Positions 52,145 through 61,372 of a stretch of DNA of 64,000 bases are shown piece by piece (position 1 is the first letter of the stretch; every line of letters starts with the position of its first letter). This DNA comes from Terriglobus sp. TAA 43. Its GTDB lineage: Bacteria; Acidobacteriota; Terriglobia; Terriglobales; Acidobacteriaceae. Location: positions 992,001-1,056,000 of the forward strand of contig NZ_JUGR01000001.1 in assembly GCF_000800015.1 (NCBI RefSeq), written 5' to 3'. Both the position numbers and the translations under genes were made by a program. Below the pieces are notes generated by a model. That model did not search any database. It was not told the origin of the DNA and saw only the letters and a list, made by a program, of their open reading frames with translations.

Positions 52145-53227
52145 TCATCCGCCGATCTGCACCATGGAACGAGATGGTTTTTCAAATCCTGCTTCGCCAA
52201 TGTGGTGTCGCTCTTCTTTTCCACGCACCACACTTCGAATGTACGCTTCTAATTCCGTATCTGCGACTCCCTCTTCCATCTTCCTGTAAAGATCGTAATC
52301 AACCTGTGAGAACAGGCAGGTCCGCAGCTTGCCATCGCTAGTCAACCGCAGACGTGAACAGTGTCCACAAAACGGCCGCGACACCGGCGCAATGATCCCG
52401 ATCTCTCCACGCCCATCGGCAAATCCGTAGCGGCGTGCCGTTTCACTGACGCTGTTCGGTGGCAACGGAACCAGTGGCCACACCGCGCCCAGCCGTTCCA
52501 GAATTTCTGCCTCTGTTACGACGGCATCGCGGGACCATGTGCGATCTTCCTCCAGCGGCATGAACTCGATAAACCGCAAAACCACATCTTCGCGGCGTGC
52601 AAACCCGGCAAAGGCTTCCACCTGATTGTCGTTCCAGCCGCGCAGCAGAACGCAATTCACCTTCACTGGCGCCAGTCCGGCATCCTGCGCCGCATGAATG
52701 CCGTCGAGGACACGCCCAAAGGCCCGAGGCACCCGCGTCACACGTGCAAATGTCTCCTCATCAACGGCATCCATGCTCACCGTGATGCGATCCAGTCCCG
52801 CCGCCTTCAGGTCCTTCGCGATGGGCGCCAGTAGATGGCCGTTGGTTGTCAGAGCGATATCCAGGGGTCCGCCGTCGGAGGTCGGCAGTCCCGCATCATC
52901 GAAGGCGCGCCGCATTGCCCTGACACTGCGAATGAGCTCGGGCAAATCCTCACGTAACAGCGGCTCGCCACCCGTCAGGCGTATTTTCTCTATCCCGAGG
53001 CCGACCAGAAGCCGCACCATGTGCGCATAGTCCGCCAGCGGCAATTCTGAGTACCCACCACCAGAAGAGTTCCCTGTACGGCAGTAGACGCAACGATAGT
53101 TGCAGCGATCCGTTACGGCGACACGCAGATCGGTAATAACTCTACCGAAACTGTCGCGCAATCGCTCCTCGGTTCCCACAAGTCGTGAGACTGTTGCCAT
53201 GTCCGGAATGATGTGCGCCAGAGCCAC
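52145..53227 (-). CDS. moaA: GTP 3',8-cyclase (molybdenum cofactor biosynthesis)
   Basis: First step of molybdopterin synthesis; radical-SAM enzyme with two 4Fe-4S clusters. N-terminal CNYRCVYC (CxxxCxxC), GGEPLLR, and C-terminal cluster Cys in FCGHCSRLRLTSDGKLRTC; the chain ends in Gly-Gly, as MoaA should. 360 aa from GTG 53227; an ATG 27 bp downstream (53200) is an equally possible start. No other moa or moe gene is adjacent, but MsrP in this window needs the cofactor. Confidence 0.95.
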   Translation of the reverse strand: MALAHIIPDMATVSRLVGTEERLRDSFGRVITDLRVAVTDRCNYRCVYCRTGNSSGGGYSELPLADYAHMVRLLVGLGIEKIRLTGGEPLLREDLPELIRSVRAMRRAFDDAGLPTSDGGPLDIALTTNGHLLAPIAKDLKAAGLDRITVSMDAVDEETFARVTRVPRAFGRVLDGIHAAQDAGLAPVKVNCVLLRGWNDNQVEAFAGFARREDVVLRFIEFMPLEEDRTWSRDAVVTEAEILERLGAVWPLVPLPPNSVSETARRYGFADGRGEIGIIAPVSRPFCGHCSRLRLTSDGKLRTCLFSQVDYDLYRKMEEGVADTELEAYIRSVVRGKEERHHIGEAGFEKPSRSMVQIGG

Positions 53228-53257
53228 GATGAACTCATCCCAAGAGAAGAATTGCGT

Positions 53258-53287
53258 TCAAAAAGCAAACCCGTGCCAGAGCACGGG
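53258..53287 (-). terminator. Intrinsic terminator of the 95-aa membrane protein gene
   Basis: CCCGTGC (53270-53276) pairs with GCACGGG (53281-53287) across a CAGA loop; the minus strand continues TTTGCTTTTTG. Confidence 0.72.
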
Positions 53288-53313
53288 CCGCCGAAGTCAC
53301 CGGGGGATTACGC

Positions 53314-53601
53314 CTAGTAGCTGGTGAACTCGTGGAATCCACGGCGCAGGCTCATTCCCCGCAGCAGGCACACGATCGACACGGTACCGGTGAGGCAAGC
53401 CCAATAAAAGATCGGGTGTGACCATCCTGGCGACTGCGCCAGGTCCTGACCAACCCACAGAACGCTTACCAGAGCTGTCACAATCATCGTCTGCAGACCG
53501 ATGATCAGCAGCAGGTGACCGCGGCGACGGCGGCGATCCAGCGCTTCTACTTCTTCCGTGGTCAGGTGGCGCTCGGAAACGACAACAGGTGCGTGGCTCA
53601 T
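53314..53601 (-). CDS. Small two-helix inner-membrane protein
   Basis: 95 aa: a charged N-terminus (TTEEVEALDRRRRRGH), two TM helices (about 29-50 and 63-82) and a basic tail RGMSLRRGFHEFTSY. AGGAG lies upstream of the ATG. Closed by its own terminator, so it is a single gene. No family recognised. Confidence 0.65.
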   Translation of the reverse strand: MSHAPVVVSERHLTTEEVEALDRRRRRGHLLLIIGLQTMIVTALVSVLWVGQDLAQSPGWSHPIFYWACLTGTVSIVCLLRGMSLRRGFHEFTSY

Positions 53602-53681
53602 CGGAACTTGGTTCTCCTGCGGAAATCTACGTGTTTATTACACCACATCCAGTGCAATGCGTCTTGCAAAGCTGTTATTAG

Positions 53682-53957
53682 CTAGTCGATAAACGCCATT
53701 GTCTTTATCCCGGCGATCTCAAACCGCTTACGGCACCGCGGATTCGAACAGTTCGCCGTGTCATCCCGGAGCACCATGTAATTCTGGGCCTTGGCAAAGC
53801 GCGCACGGTCTCGATCATCTGCCCGTCCAGACAACTGCCGCTTTTTTCGCCGCACCAGCCAGTTCAACTGGTACTCACCAGCTACACCGCACTTTGAGCA
53901 GACCAGCGTATGTGTCCGCGGCTCCGTCCGTTCATCAAAAAAATCGCGTTCTTCCAT
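53682..53957 (-). CDS. Small zinc-ribbon-like protein
   Basis: 91 aa from ATG 53957, which has GGAGG 5 bp upstream; the open frame above it looks non-coding. Two Cys pairs, CSKCG (near 20) and CSNPRC (near 70), suggest one structural zinc; the rest is charged (RRKKRQ, DRDRARF). Divergent from the 60-aa ORF at 54047. Possible nucleic-acid binding, unproven. Confidence 0.65.
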   Translation of the reverse strand: MEERDFFDERTEPRTHTLVCSKCGVAGEYQLNWLVRRKKRQLSGRADDRDRARFAKAQNYMVLRDDTANCSNPRCRKRFEIAGIKTMAFID

Positions 53958-54046
53958 GCGGTCCTCCAACGGTAAATGAATCGATTCACCATCATGAAGA
54001 ATAATCCTTTCATCCCGCAGAGTGCATCTTTGTATGAGAGACAACG

Positions 54047-54229
54047 ATGAGCAAGGCAAAGAAAGAAGTGTTCTCCGCCACAAAAGCGGTCAAGGCGAAC
54101 GCGCGCGAACGCGTCGGCACACCACCACCGGAAATAGTTTTGCCAGACGACAAGACGCGCTCCCAACGACGTACGTCCAAGCACAAAGAAACGTTGCAGA
54201 AGCTTCTGCAGCGGGAGGAAGAAGCATGA
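54047..54229 (+). CDS. Small basic 60-aa protein coupled to the SIMPL gene
   Basis: MSKAKKEVFSATKAV opening, KTRSQRRTSKHKETLQKLLQ near the end; highly charged, probably helical. Its stop overlaps the SIMPL start as ATGA (54226-54229), implying translational coupling, and the SIMPL ribosome site lies inside it. That geometry is the main evidence for a real gene. No family recognised. Confidence 0.5.
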   Translation: MSKAKKEVFSATKAVKANARERVGTPPPEIVLPDDKTRSQRRTSKHKETLQKLLQREEEA

Positions 54230-54954
54230 GAACGACCATGATTGCCGCCGTTGCCGCAACCCTGTTTGCCGCCACGTCTTTTGCGCAGGTCAACCAGACG
54301 TTGTCCGTCAATAAAGACAATCGCAGCATCACCGTCAGCGCCACCGATAGCGCCTTCGCCATGGCCGATCAGGCCGTCGTCAACATTGGCTACCAGGCTT
54401 ACGGAGAAGATGAACAGGGTGCCTACGCCGAAGGCTCGCGCCGCTCCAACGCGATTAGCGACGCCCTGGCTGCAGCACATATTCCTGCTGACACGATCGA
54501 AAGCCAGGACCAGAATCTTCAACCGCTCAATGAATATGAATTGAAGAATCTTCCCGCGTCGCTGAAGAACGTGAAGTTCCGCATCACGCAAAGCTGGACC
54601 GTCCGCACAACACCGAACGACGCGGCACACGTGCTCGACGTGGCGGTGAAGGCTGGTGCCAACCAGAGCGGCAGCATTGGCTGGGAGATGAAGGACCCGT
54701 CATCCCTTGAAGCTGCCGCGTCAGCTAAGGCTCTCGCTCATGCACAGGCCATCGCTGCACGTATGGCAGAAGGCCTACACATCAAAGTCGGATCGCTGCT
54801 CTACGCCTCCAACCAGCCACAGGAAATCGTTCGTCCCATGCCGATGATGGCGATGGCTGCACGTGCCAAAACAGCTGACACAAAGCAGTTGAGCATCTCC
54901 GCCCGCCGCGTGGAGCGCTCTTCCACTGTTTTCGCAATCTTCTCCATCGAATAG
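54226..54954 (+). CDS. Exported SIMPL-domain protein
   Basis: 242-aa periplasmic protein. ATG 54226 is fixed by GGAGG 7 bp upstream and a signal peptide (MIAAVAATLFAATSFAQ). The SIMPL domain, a beta-rich dodecamer-forming fold, spans about 25-240: ITVSATDSAFAMADQAVV, TQSWTVRT and ALAHAQAIAARMAEGLHIKVG. Role is unknown; some members relate to oxidative or envelope stress. Start overlaps the 60-aa ORF by 4 bp. MBL hydrolase gene follows after 19 bp. Confidence 0.88.
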   Translation: MRTTMIAAVAATLFAATSFAQVNQTLSVNKDNRSITVSATDSAFAMADQAVVNIGYQAYGEDEQGAYAEGSRRSNAISDALAAAHIPADTIESQDQNLQPLNEYELKNLPASLKNVKFRITQSWTVRTTPNDAAHVLDVAVKAGANQSGSIGWEMKDPSSLEAAASAKALAHAQAIAARMAEGLHIKVGSLLYASNQPQEIVRPMPMMAMAARAKTADTKQLSISARRVERSSTVFAIFSIE

Positions 54955-54973
54955 CGCAGCACAGAAGAGCAGA

Positions 54974-55663
54974 GTGCCAATGAAGACAACTTCCGTTGGA
55001 CAGCACGGTCTGCAACTTACACGCGCTTTGCTCTTCAATTGCTTCCTGGTGAGGGAAGACGACGGATGGACACTGATCGACGCCAACCTTAAAGGAACCG
55101 GCGCGGATATTATCCGCGCCGCAGGCGCCTTGGCCATCCGTCGCATCCTGCTTACGCATCCACATGTCGACCATGTTGGCAGCGTGGACGAACTGGCCGC
55201 GGCTATCCCCGACGTCATCGTGGCCACGTCGCAGCGCAGCATTCCCATGATGCACATCCCGCCGGATCGCAGCCTGCTGCCCGGTGAAGGAAGTCATCCC
55301 ATCAAAGGAGCAACGCCCGGAGTACGAACGCCAGTCAGCCTGCTGCTAGAGAACGGTCAGCGAGTCGGTTCTCTGTTGGCTGTCGCCACGCCCGGTCACA
55401 TCCCCGGCCACTTGTCATTTCTGGATGAGCGGGACGGCACGCTGTACGCCGGGGATGCCATGGGCAATTTGGGCAAACTCTGTGTGAGCGGCTTCACGCC
55501 GTGGTGGTTTCCTCTCAACAAGTGTTGGGACAAAGAGATCGCGCGTAGAAGCGTGCAGGCACTTCGAAACCTTCCCATCCGCCGTATCGCATGCGGACAC
55601 GGCAAAACGATCGAAGGCGGACTTCCGCTACTGGAAGAGGCTCTTGCCCGCGCTCGTCCCTGA
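54974..55663 (+). CDS. Metallo-beta-lactamase-fold hydrolase
   Basis: 229-aa cytoplasmic MBL-fold protein. Zinc-binding THPHVDHVGS (HxHxDH), TPGHIPGHLSF, YAGDAMG and ACGHGKTIEGG are all in order. GTG 54974 or ATG 54980 are both possible starts. Co-directional with SIMPL, 19 bp away. Its stop is 5 bp from the convergent sulfatase. Substrate could be a lactone, thioester or phosphoester; not resolved. Confidence 0.88.
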   Translation: MPMKTTSVGQHGLQLTRALLFNCFLVREDDGWTLIDANLKGTGADIIRAAGALAIRRILLTHPHVDHVGSVDELAAAIPDVIVATSQRSIPMMHIPPDRSLLPGEGSHPIKGATPGVRTPVSLLLENGQRVGSLLAVATPGHIPGHLSFLDERDGTLYAGDAMGNLGKLCVSGFTPWWFPLNKCWDKEIARRSVQALRNLPIRRIACGHGKTIEGGLPLLEEALARARP

Positions 55664-55668
55664 TTCGC

Positions 55669-57249
55669 TTATCCCACGGGCCACTGACTCACCGGTTTCT
55701 CCGCAACACTCTCCGGAATGTACTTCGCCGTAATGCGATGCAGCGCATCGAGGTCCTGCGTCACACCCTTGGCCGTATTGACGATGTTGCGATCCTTCGT
55801 CCACCGCTCATACCAACTGCAGGCTTCGAATGTGTCGTTCTGCTCCTTGCGCCACTGCTTCGAAACCTCACGATAGTGACGTAAAGTAGCATCGGCCCCA
55901 CGATCCTCCGCCAGATTCACCGTCTGATAGGGATCGCGCCGATTGTGGAACAACAGTTCCTTTCCATCTTTGCGATACACAGCATAGGTGTACTCGTTAT
56001 CCCGCAACGCACGCCACTCCGAACCATCCGTCCATGCCGCTGTCGCGCCCATACCCTGCATATGCGCAACGTCCTTCACGCCCGATTTACCTTGCAATAA
56101 AGCAGCACTCAAGTCCTGCCCTTCAACCGTGTCGGGGATAGATAAGCCCATCATCGACAGCAGCGTCGGCATAATGTCCGGCGTGCACAGCGGCACATCC
56201 GTGACAGACTTCTTCGAGATTTTCTTCGGCCATCGCACCAGGAAAGGAATACGCGCTGCCTCTTCGTAGAAGATGAGTTTCGCCTGTCTTCCATGTGATC
56301 CAAACATCTCGCCATGGTCTGAGGTGAAGACGAAAACGGTATCGTCCGCGATGCCAGCCGCCTCCACTGCACGCATCAATCGGCCAAGATTCGCATCCAG
56401 ACTCGCCGTCTGCGCGTAGTAGGTGCGCATCCAGTCATGAATGTTCTTTTCGAAGTCCTTTGGCAGCTTCTGCCATGCATCGCAATACGGATCTTCTTGG
56501 GTGGAGTAATTCGGCGACAGAGGAATATTCACATCGCGAAACTGCTCACTCCACTTCGGATCAACGTTGTCCAAACCCCACGGATAATGCGGCGGTCCCC
56601 ACGAAAGAAATAGAGCAAACGGTTCGTCGCCGTGCGCATGGCGCTTCACATAATCAATCGCCATGTCAGTCTGCCCATCCGGCTCATAACCCTGCCGGAT
56701 ATGTGGCTCTGCATTGTTCAGAAAATACGGTGAGTGAAGGTAAAAATGGTTGAAGTTATAAGCAGCCCACTCACCATCAAAGCCCAAGCGATACGGCCCC
56801 GGCGGCGTGAATCCATTCTTGATCAGGTTGTGATGGCCAAGCTGATTGGCCCATAAGTGCCACTTACCGATATATCCGGTCTTATAACCGCTCTGCGTGA
56901 GCACATGGCCAAAACACTTATGTTCAGGGCTAAGTCGAATCTCATTGATGACCATGCCTGTACTCGACTGATACTTCCCTGTCATAAGTGAAGCGCGATA
57001 TGGCGCGCACACCGGCGTGGAAGACACCGCTTGATGCACGTTGCAGCTTTCAGCCGCCAGCCGATCCATGTTGGGAGTCCGTGCATACTCGTCGCCCGCA
57101 TAGCCGCAGGACTGATACCGTAGCTGGTCGGCGAACACATAAATCAAGTTCGGCTTTCGTGGCTCTTTGGCCACTGTGGCGCCATGTGCGCCGACACTTG
57201 CGGCTCCCACGGCCGCCCCCAAACCCGATACGAATTCGCGTCGATTCAT
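55669..57249 (-). CDS. Tat-exported type I sulfatase
   Basis: 526 aa. Start 57249 (MNRREFVSGLGAAVG) has GGGAGC upstream and a Tat signal; two earlier in-frame codons are less likely. Active site: VCAPYRASLMTGKY (CxPxR), metal residues in YVFADQLRYQSCGY and TSDHGEMFGSHG, plus GKWHLW. Unlike the 19-24 kb pair it is exported, so it must be modified before translocation by a formylglycine enzyme not in the window. Acts on extracellular sulfate esters. Confidence 0.92.
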   Translation of the reverse strand: MNRREFVSGLGAAVGAASVGAHGATVAKEPRKPNLIYVFADQLRYQSCGYAGDEYARTPNMDRLAAESCNVHQAVSSTPVCAPYRASLMTGKYQSSTGMVINEIRLSPEHKCFGHVLTQSGYKTGYIGKWHLWANQLGHHNLIKNGFTPPGPYRLGFDGEWAAYNFNHFYLHSPYFLNNAEPHIRQGYEPDGQTDMAIDYVKRHAHGDEPFALFLSWGPPHYPWGLDNVDPKWSEQFRDVNIPLSPNYSTQEDPYCDAWQKLPKDFEKNIHDWMRTYYAQTASLDANLGRLMRAVEAAGIADDTVFVFTSDHGEMFGSHGRQAKLIFYEEAARIPFLVRWPKKISKKSVTDVPLCTPDIMPTLLSMMGLSIPDTVEGQDLSAALLQGKSGVKDVAHMQGMGATAAWTDGSEWRALRDNEYTYAVYRKDGKELLFHNRRDPYQTVNLAEDRGADATLRHYREVSKQWRKEQNDTFEACSWYERWTKDRNIVNTAKGVTQDLDALHRITAKYIPESVAEKPVSQWPVG

Positions 57250-57365
57250 CCTGCTCCCGCTCCCCATCCTCAAACGTCACCATCTTAACGTTGCATGAAA
57301 TCGGCAGATGAAACCGGACCAGACAAAGGCGTATAACGGTGGAGCGAAACTCAGGGAGCCAGCCA

Positions 57366-57947
57366 ATGACCACCGCCGCAGTGCAGGAACCACACCAAGA
57401 CACACAGTCCACCATTGAGATCCCCCGCCCCATGCCGGAAGCCGAAGCCATCTACCGGCGATGGGTGGCTCATCTGCACGCCGAGTTTTCACGGAACACC
57501 ACCTGCGTACGCCGCAGCGAAATCGTCCGCGACGAACTGCACATGCTCCTGCTTGGCCGTCCTCACGGCGGACGCATGAATGCTGCGCTTATCAGCGAAT
57601 TGCCTATGTCCGTCCTCGCTGAATCCATTGACCCGCGCAATGTCACATTGCCAGCAGAGATGGAAGAGGACCTAGATCGCGACCGCTTCAACCCCATCAA
57701 ACCGCTCATCTGGTTCTGGCGAGGATTTGACCGCACTGTGCTCGGCCAGAATCTTTGGCTGGGACTTCGTTTCCGCTCCATGCTGGGCCATCACATCTTC
57801 GCGGGCTTGGGCACTGGCGTTCGCTTTTATCGTGATGTGGTCTTCGAACGGGGCTACACGTTAACGTTTGCCGACAACACGACCGTCCGCCCCGGCACGC
57901 GCATCAACGATCGCGAACCCGTAACGCTGAGCGGCACCGTCTCGTAA
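57366..57947 (+). CDS. Unknown protein, possible left-handed-helix C-terminus
   Basis: 193 aa from ATG 57366 (GGGAG 8 bp upstream; the earlier ATG at 57339 is not supported). The N-terminal half is helical and charged (AIYRRWVAHLHAEFSRN); the C-terminal half has a short repeat-like GHHIFAGLGTGVRFYRDVVF and TVRPGTRIND reminiscent of hexapeptide acyltransferase coils. No catalytic His is secure. Monocistronic. Confidence 0.6.
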   Translation: MTTAAVQEPHQDTQSTIEIPRPMPEAEAIYRRWVAHLHAEFSRNTTCVRRSEIVRDELHMLLLGRPHGGRMNAALISELPMSVLAESIDPRNVTLPAEMEEDLDRDRFNPIKPLIWFWRGFDRTVLGQNLWLGLRFRSMLGHHIFAGLGTGVRFYRDVVFERGYTLTFADNTTVRPGTRINDREPVTLSGTVS

Positions 57948-58044
57948 GCCATTCTTTCTGTTCACGGAAGCCGGTGGCCCCGCCATCGGCTTCTTCACAT
58001 GCCGTTAGCACCCCTCGAAAACCGTTACACTGGAAACGCGCCAG

Positions 58045-58830
58045 ATGGAACGGACAGACCCTCTTTTTCGCCGCAAACGCGCCTTCATCCCCGAGGGCCA
58101 GACCAAGGAGCAGATGCTGCGCACCCTGGTCTGTTCGGACGCGCCGGAACAGGCTCTCCGTTACCACGGGTTCGTCTGCATCGCGGGCGTGGATGAAGTA
58201 GGCCGAGGTGCTCTCTTCGGCCCCGTCGTCGCTGGTGCGGTTGTCCTTCCGGAGCGCACCACGCGTCTGCAAAAGCTCGGCCTGCGCGACTCAAAACAAC
58301 TCACACGCGAAGAGCGCGAGAAGCTGCGCAAAGAAGTTGTGAAATGCGCCATTGCTTACGCTGTCGCGGAAGTAGATGCCGAAACGATTGATCGCATCAA
58401 CATCTACCAGGCCTCGCGTCTCGCAATGCGGCTTGCCGTCGACGCGCTCGGATGTACGCCGGACCATCTGCTGATCGACGCCATGCGCATCGACCATCCC
58501 AGCGCGCAGACGAAACTTATCTACGGCGATTCCCTGTCCATCTCCATTGCTGCCGCCAGCGTCCTTGCCAAGGTGCACCGCGACGCCATGATGCGGGAAA
58601 TGCACCTCGACAATCCGCAATATGGTTTGGACTCACACAAGGGATACGCCACACCGGAGCACCGACGCGCGCTTGAAGAACACGGCCCAACCAAGTGGCA
58701 TCGCCGCTCGTTCGCGCCCGTCGCGAAGTTCTTTGGCGATGATGCGCTGGAAGGCACCGTTGCCACTACCGGCCTGCTCTTTGACGACGCGGAATTTGCA
58801 GAGGAGATGGAACCATGCCAAAGCGCCTGA
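58045..58830 (+). CDS. rnhB: Ribonuclease HII
   Basis: 261-aa endonuclease removing ribonucleotides from DNA. Catalytic acid residues in AGVDEVGRGALFGPVVAG (Asp-Glu) and LLIDAMRID, with RDSKQLT and AAASVLAKVHRD. A 35-residue N-terminal extension precedes the core. Overlaps the PIG-L gene by 16 bp, so the two are translated together. Confidence 0.95.
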   Translation: MERTDPLFRRKRAFIPEGQTKEQMLRTLVCSDAPEQALRYHGFVCIAGVDEVGRGALFGPVVAGAVVLPERTTRLQKLGLRDSKQLTREEREKLRKEVVKCAIAYAVAEVDAETIDRINIYQASRLAMRLAVDALGCTPDHLLIDAMRIDHPSAQTKLIYGDSLSISIAAASVLAKVHRDAMMREMHLDNPQYGLDSHKGYATPEHRRALEEHGPTKWHRRSFAPVAKFFGDDALEGTVATTGLLFDDAEFAEEMEPCQSA

Positions 58831-59546
58831 TGTGCGTGATCGCACACCCGGACGATGAATGCTTCGCCTTTGGAGGAGCCTTGGCGCTCGCAGCAGACGC
58901 GGGCTGGGAGACATACGTGATCTGTCTCACCGACGGGCAAGCCGCAACCAATCGCGGCGTCTCCAATGACGGCTCGGATCTCGGCCGTATGCGCCGCGAC
59001 GAATTTGCACGCAGTTGCGATGTCCTTGGAGTAGCGAAACACGAGCTGCTCGACTATCACGACGGCAAACTTGAAACCGTTCCGCTGATCGACGCAGCAA
59101 AACGCCTCGTCGAACGCATGCGTACATGGAAGCCGGACGTCGTCCTTACCTTCGGCCTCGACGGCTCACTGAACGTCCACGCAGACCACACGGCCGTCTG
59201 CGCCTTCACCTCTGCAGCCTTCCACTGGTCGGCGCGCTCCAAGCGCTTCCCAGAACTCGGCCTGGAACCGTGGGTAGCACAGCGCCTCTACCACCAGAGT
59301 ACGGACTTCACCCTTCCCGATCGCGAGCCACAACAGCCCGCGCCATGGACGGTAGAACTGGACGTTTCATCCGTAAAGCAGCGGAAGTACGAAGCCTTTG
59401 AGCAGCACACCTCGCAACTTCCCGTGTTGGACAAAGTGCGTCCCTTCTGGGAAAAACATGGCCATCGCGAGCTTTATACCCTCGCTGCCGCGAACGATCC
59501 CCAGGCCGCTGCCATCACACACAGCCTCATCGAAGGCATCGACTAA
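58815..59546 (+). CDS. PIG-L/LmbE-family deacetylase
   Basis: 243-aa zinc amidohydrolase. Motifs AHPDDECFAFGG and HADHTAVC (HxxH region) bind zinc. Relatives deacetylate GlcNAc conjugates (for example bacillithiol BshB or mycothiol MshB). GAGGAG lies 8 bp before ATG, within the end of rnhB. Substrate is not evident. Confidence 0.88.
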   Translation: MPKRLMCVIAHPDDECFAFGGALALAADAGWETYVICLTDGQAATNRGVSNDGSDLGRMRRDEFARSCDVLGVAKHELLDYHDGKLETVPLIDAAKRLVERMRTWKPDVVLTFGLDGSLNVHADHTAVCAFTSAAFHWSARSKRFPELGLEPWVAQRLYHQSTDFTLPDREPQQPAPWTVELDVSSVKQRKYEAFEQHTSQLPVLDKVRPFWEKHGHRELYTLAAANDPQAAAITHSLIEGID

Positions 59547-59553
59547 AACGGGG

Positions 59554-60258
59554 TCAGACCGTCGTCTGCGCAGCGAGCCTACGCCGCGCAGTCATCCATT
59601 CCTGCAACCACTTCGTCGCGGGCCGAGCCAGTAGCAATAGCGCAAGCACGACGGTGTCCTTCATCGGTGCGTGATTGCCCTTCTTCACCAACCACCAGTA
59701 GTGAATGATGCCGAGCACCGCAGCGCCATACACCGTGCGATGCAGCGTCTGCCACGACTTGCCGCCCATCTTGCGCAACACCCACTGCGGCGATGTCACC
59801 GCAAGCGCCAGCAGAATCACATAGGCCAGCATGCCCACCTGGATGAAGCGACGCTTCTGAATGTCCTCCACCATGGTGGGCCACACGGCCTTCCAGTCCT
59901 CAACCACGGTATGGAGATCACCCGCACGTAAAGCCGTAAACGCACCGGGCAAATCGAACCCGGAGAACAGCAGCACATACGTCAACAAATGCAGCGTGGC
60001 CCAGAAGAAAGCCCAAAGCCCCAGCATCCGGCGGAAGCGAATCAACCAAGCCAGCTTTGGCGAAAGCCTTCGCAACGGCGTCACCGCCAGTGAAGCCAGC
60101 AGCATGTACACGGTCCAGTCGCCCGTCTCGTGCGTGAGCGTATTCACTGGATCGGCACCCAGGTTATTTGTCTGGAACTGCCAGATGATTCCCACCACCG
60201 GTACCAACGCGGCGAGGAATACAAGGACTTTCAGAATGCGAATCGTGCGATTGGACAT
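59554..60258 (-). CDS. msrQ: Heme-binding membrane subunit MsrQ (YedZ)
   Basis: 234-aa inner-membrane b-type cytochrome that passes electrons from quinol or NADH-linked systems to MsrP. About six TM helices; heme His in ATLHLLTYV, SWQTLHRTVYG and GIIHYWWL. Begins 3 bp after the msrP stop. Partner of MsrP in periplasmic methionine sulfoxide repair. Confidence 0.93.
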   Translation of the reverse strand: MSNRTIRILKVLVFLAALVPVVGIIWQFQTNNLGADPVNTLTHETGDWTVYMLLASLAVTPLRRLSPKLAWLIRFRRMLGLWAFFWATLHLLTYVLLFSGFDLPGAFTALRAGDLHTVVEDWKAVWPTMVEDIQKRRFIQVGMLAYVILLALAVTSPQWVLRKMGGKSWQTLHRTVYGAAVLGIIHYWWLVKKGNHAPMKDTVVLALLLLARPATKWLQEWMTARRRLAAQTTV

Positions 60259-60261
60259 GCG

Positions 60262-61224
60262 TTAGAAGTTTCGGTTCAGATCCATGCCGTTGTACAGACT
60301 GGCCACTTCATTGCCATAACCGTTGAATGGCAGCGTCGCAATCGTCTTTGGAAACACACTGGAATCAATACGTCGTTCATGCGCCTGGCTCCAACGTGGA
60401 TGGCTATGGCCCGGGTTCACATTCGAATAAAACCCGTACTCATTCGAAGCCATGTCGTTCCACGTAGTCGTCGGCTGCTTGTCTGTAAAACGAATCTTCA
60501 CGATCGACTTGGCCGACTTGAATCCATACTTCCACGGCACGATGACACGCACAGGCGCGCCCTGCTGGTTCTCCAGCGTCTGCCCATACGAGCCAAACGT
60601 CAGCAGCGCCAGTGGATTCATCGCCTCGTCCAGCCGCAAACCTTCCTTATACGGCCAATCAAACCCGCCCGGTAACTCCATCTGGGATCGGTCAGCCAGT
60701 GAGGTGAACTCCACAAACTTCGCCTGAGGTTTGGGGTCAGCAAACTTAATCAATTCCGCCAGTGGATATCCCACCCACGGAACGATCATGCTCCACGCCT
60801 CCACACAGCGGAAGCGATACGTGCGATCTTCCAGCGGCTTGAATTTCATTAGCGCATCAATGTCGACGGTCTTGGGGTTGTTGCACAGGCCTTCAATCTT
60901 GATCGTCCATGGACGCACGTGCATCTTGCCTGCGTTGGCTTTGGGGTCAGCCTTATCCGTGCCGAACTCATAGAAGTTGTTGTAGCTCGTGGCCTTGCCC
61001 TGCGGAGTCACAGGATCGCTCACCGGTGGAAATGTACCCGGCACCGTAGTCAGTTTGCTCGACGCCTCCACGGAAGGCGTATACAGCGGCGGCATTTTCT
61101 TATGCCACTCGTACGCCACGCCCGCCGCCGCCAACCCACCAAAGATGAGGTTGCGGCGGTTGAGAAACTTCTCGCGCGGAGTGATATCAGACGATTTAAA
61201 TTCCGGTGCTTTGCCAATCAGCAT
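60262..61224 (-). CDS. msrP: Protein-methionine-sulfoxide reductase catalytic subunit MsrP (YedY)
   Basis: 320-aa periplasmic molybdoenzyme reducing methionine sulfoxide in exported proteins. ATG 61224 (MLIGKAPEF) has AAGGGGAAG upstream; an earlier ATG at 61266 is less likely. A Tat-type signal (NRRNLIFGGLAAAG) follows; YRFRCVEAWSM carries the Cys ligand of Mo. KYGFKSAKSIVKI and GHSHPRWSQ are family hallmarks. msrQ follows 3 bp after. Needs moaA-derived cofactor. Confidence 0.95.
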   Translation of the reverse strand: MLIGKAPEFKSSDITPREKFLNRRNLIFGGLAAAGVAYEWHKKMPPLYTPSVEASSKLTTVPGTFPPVSDPVTPQGKATSYNNFYEFGTDKADPKANAGKMHVRPWTIKIEGLCNNPKTVDIDALMKFKPLEDRTYRFRCVEAWSMIVPWVGYPLAELIKFADPKPQAKFVEFTSLADRSQMELPGGFDWPYKEGLRLDEAMNPLALLTFGSYGQTLENQQGAPVRVIVPWKYGFKSAKSIVKIRFTDKQPTTTWNDMASNEYGFYSNVNPGHSHPRWSQAHERRIDSSVFPKTIATLPFNGYGNEVASLYNGMDLNRNF

Positions 61225-61372
61225 GGCTTCCCCTTGCCGTACGGACCACGATGCAGCCCTCATCATATGACGCTGTAATCACTGGAATGCATCGCAATCC
61301 GTTTGCACGAAAGATATTCGTGCGAAAGACTGAAAGAACAAACCGTAGTGGCATGAAAAGGATGGTCAGGAA

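Noticed and set aside
54022-54225. N-terminal extension of SIMPL to 54022
   Set aside because: A strong GGAGG and signal peptide place the start at 54226; the extension is the other frame of the 60-aa ORF.
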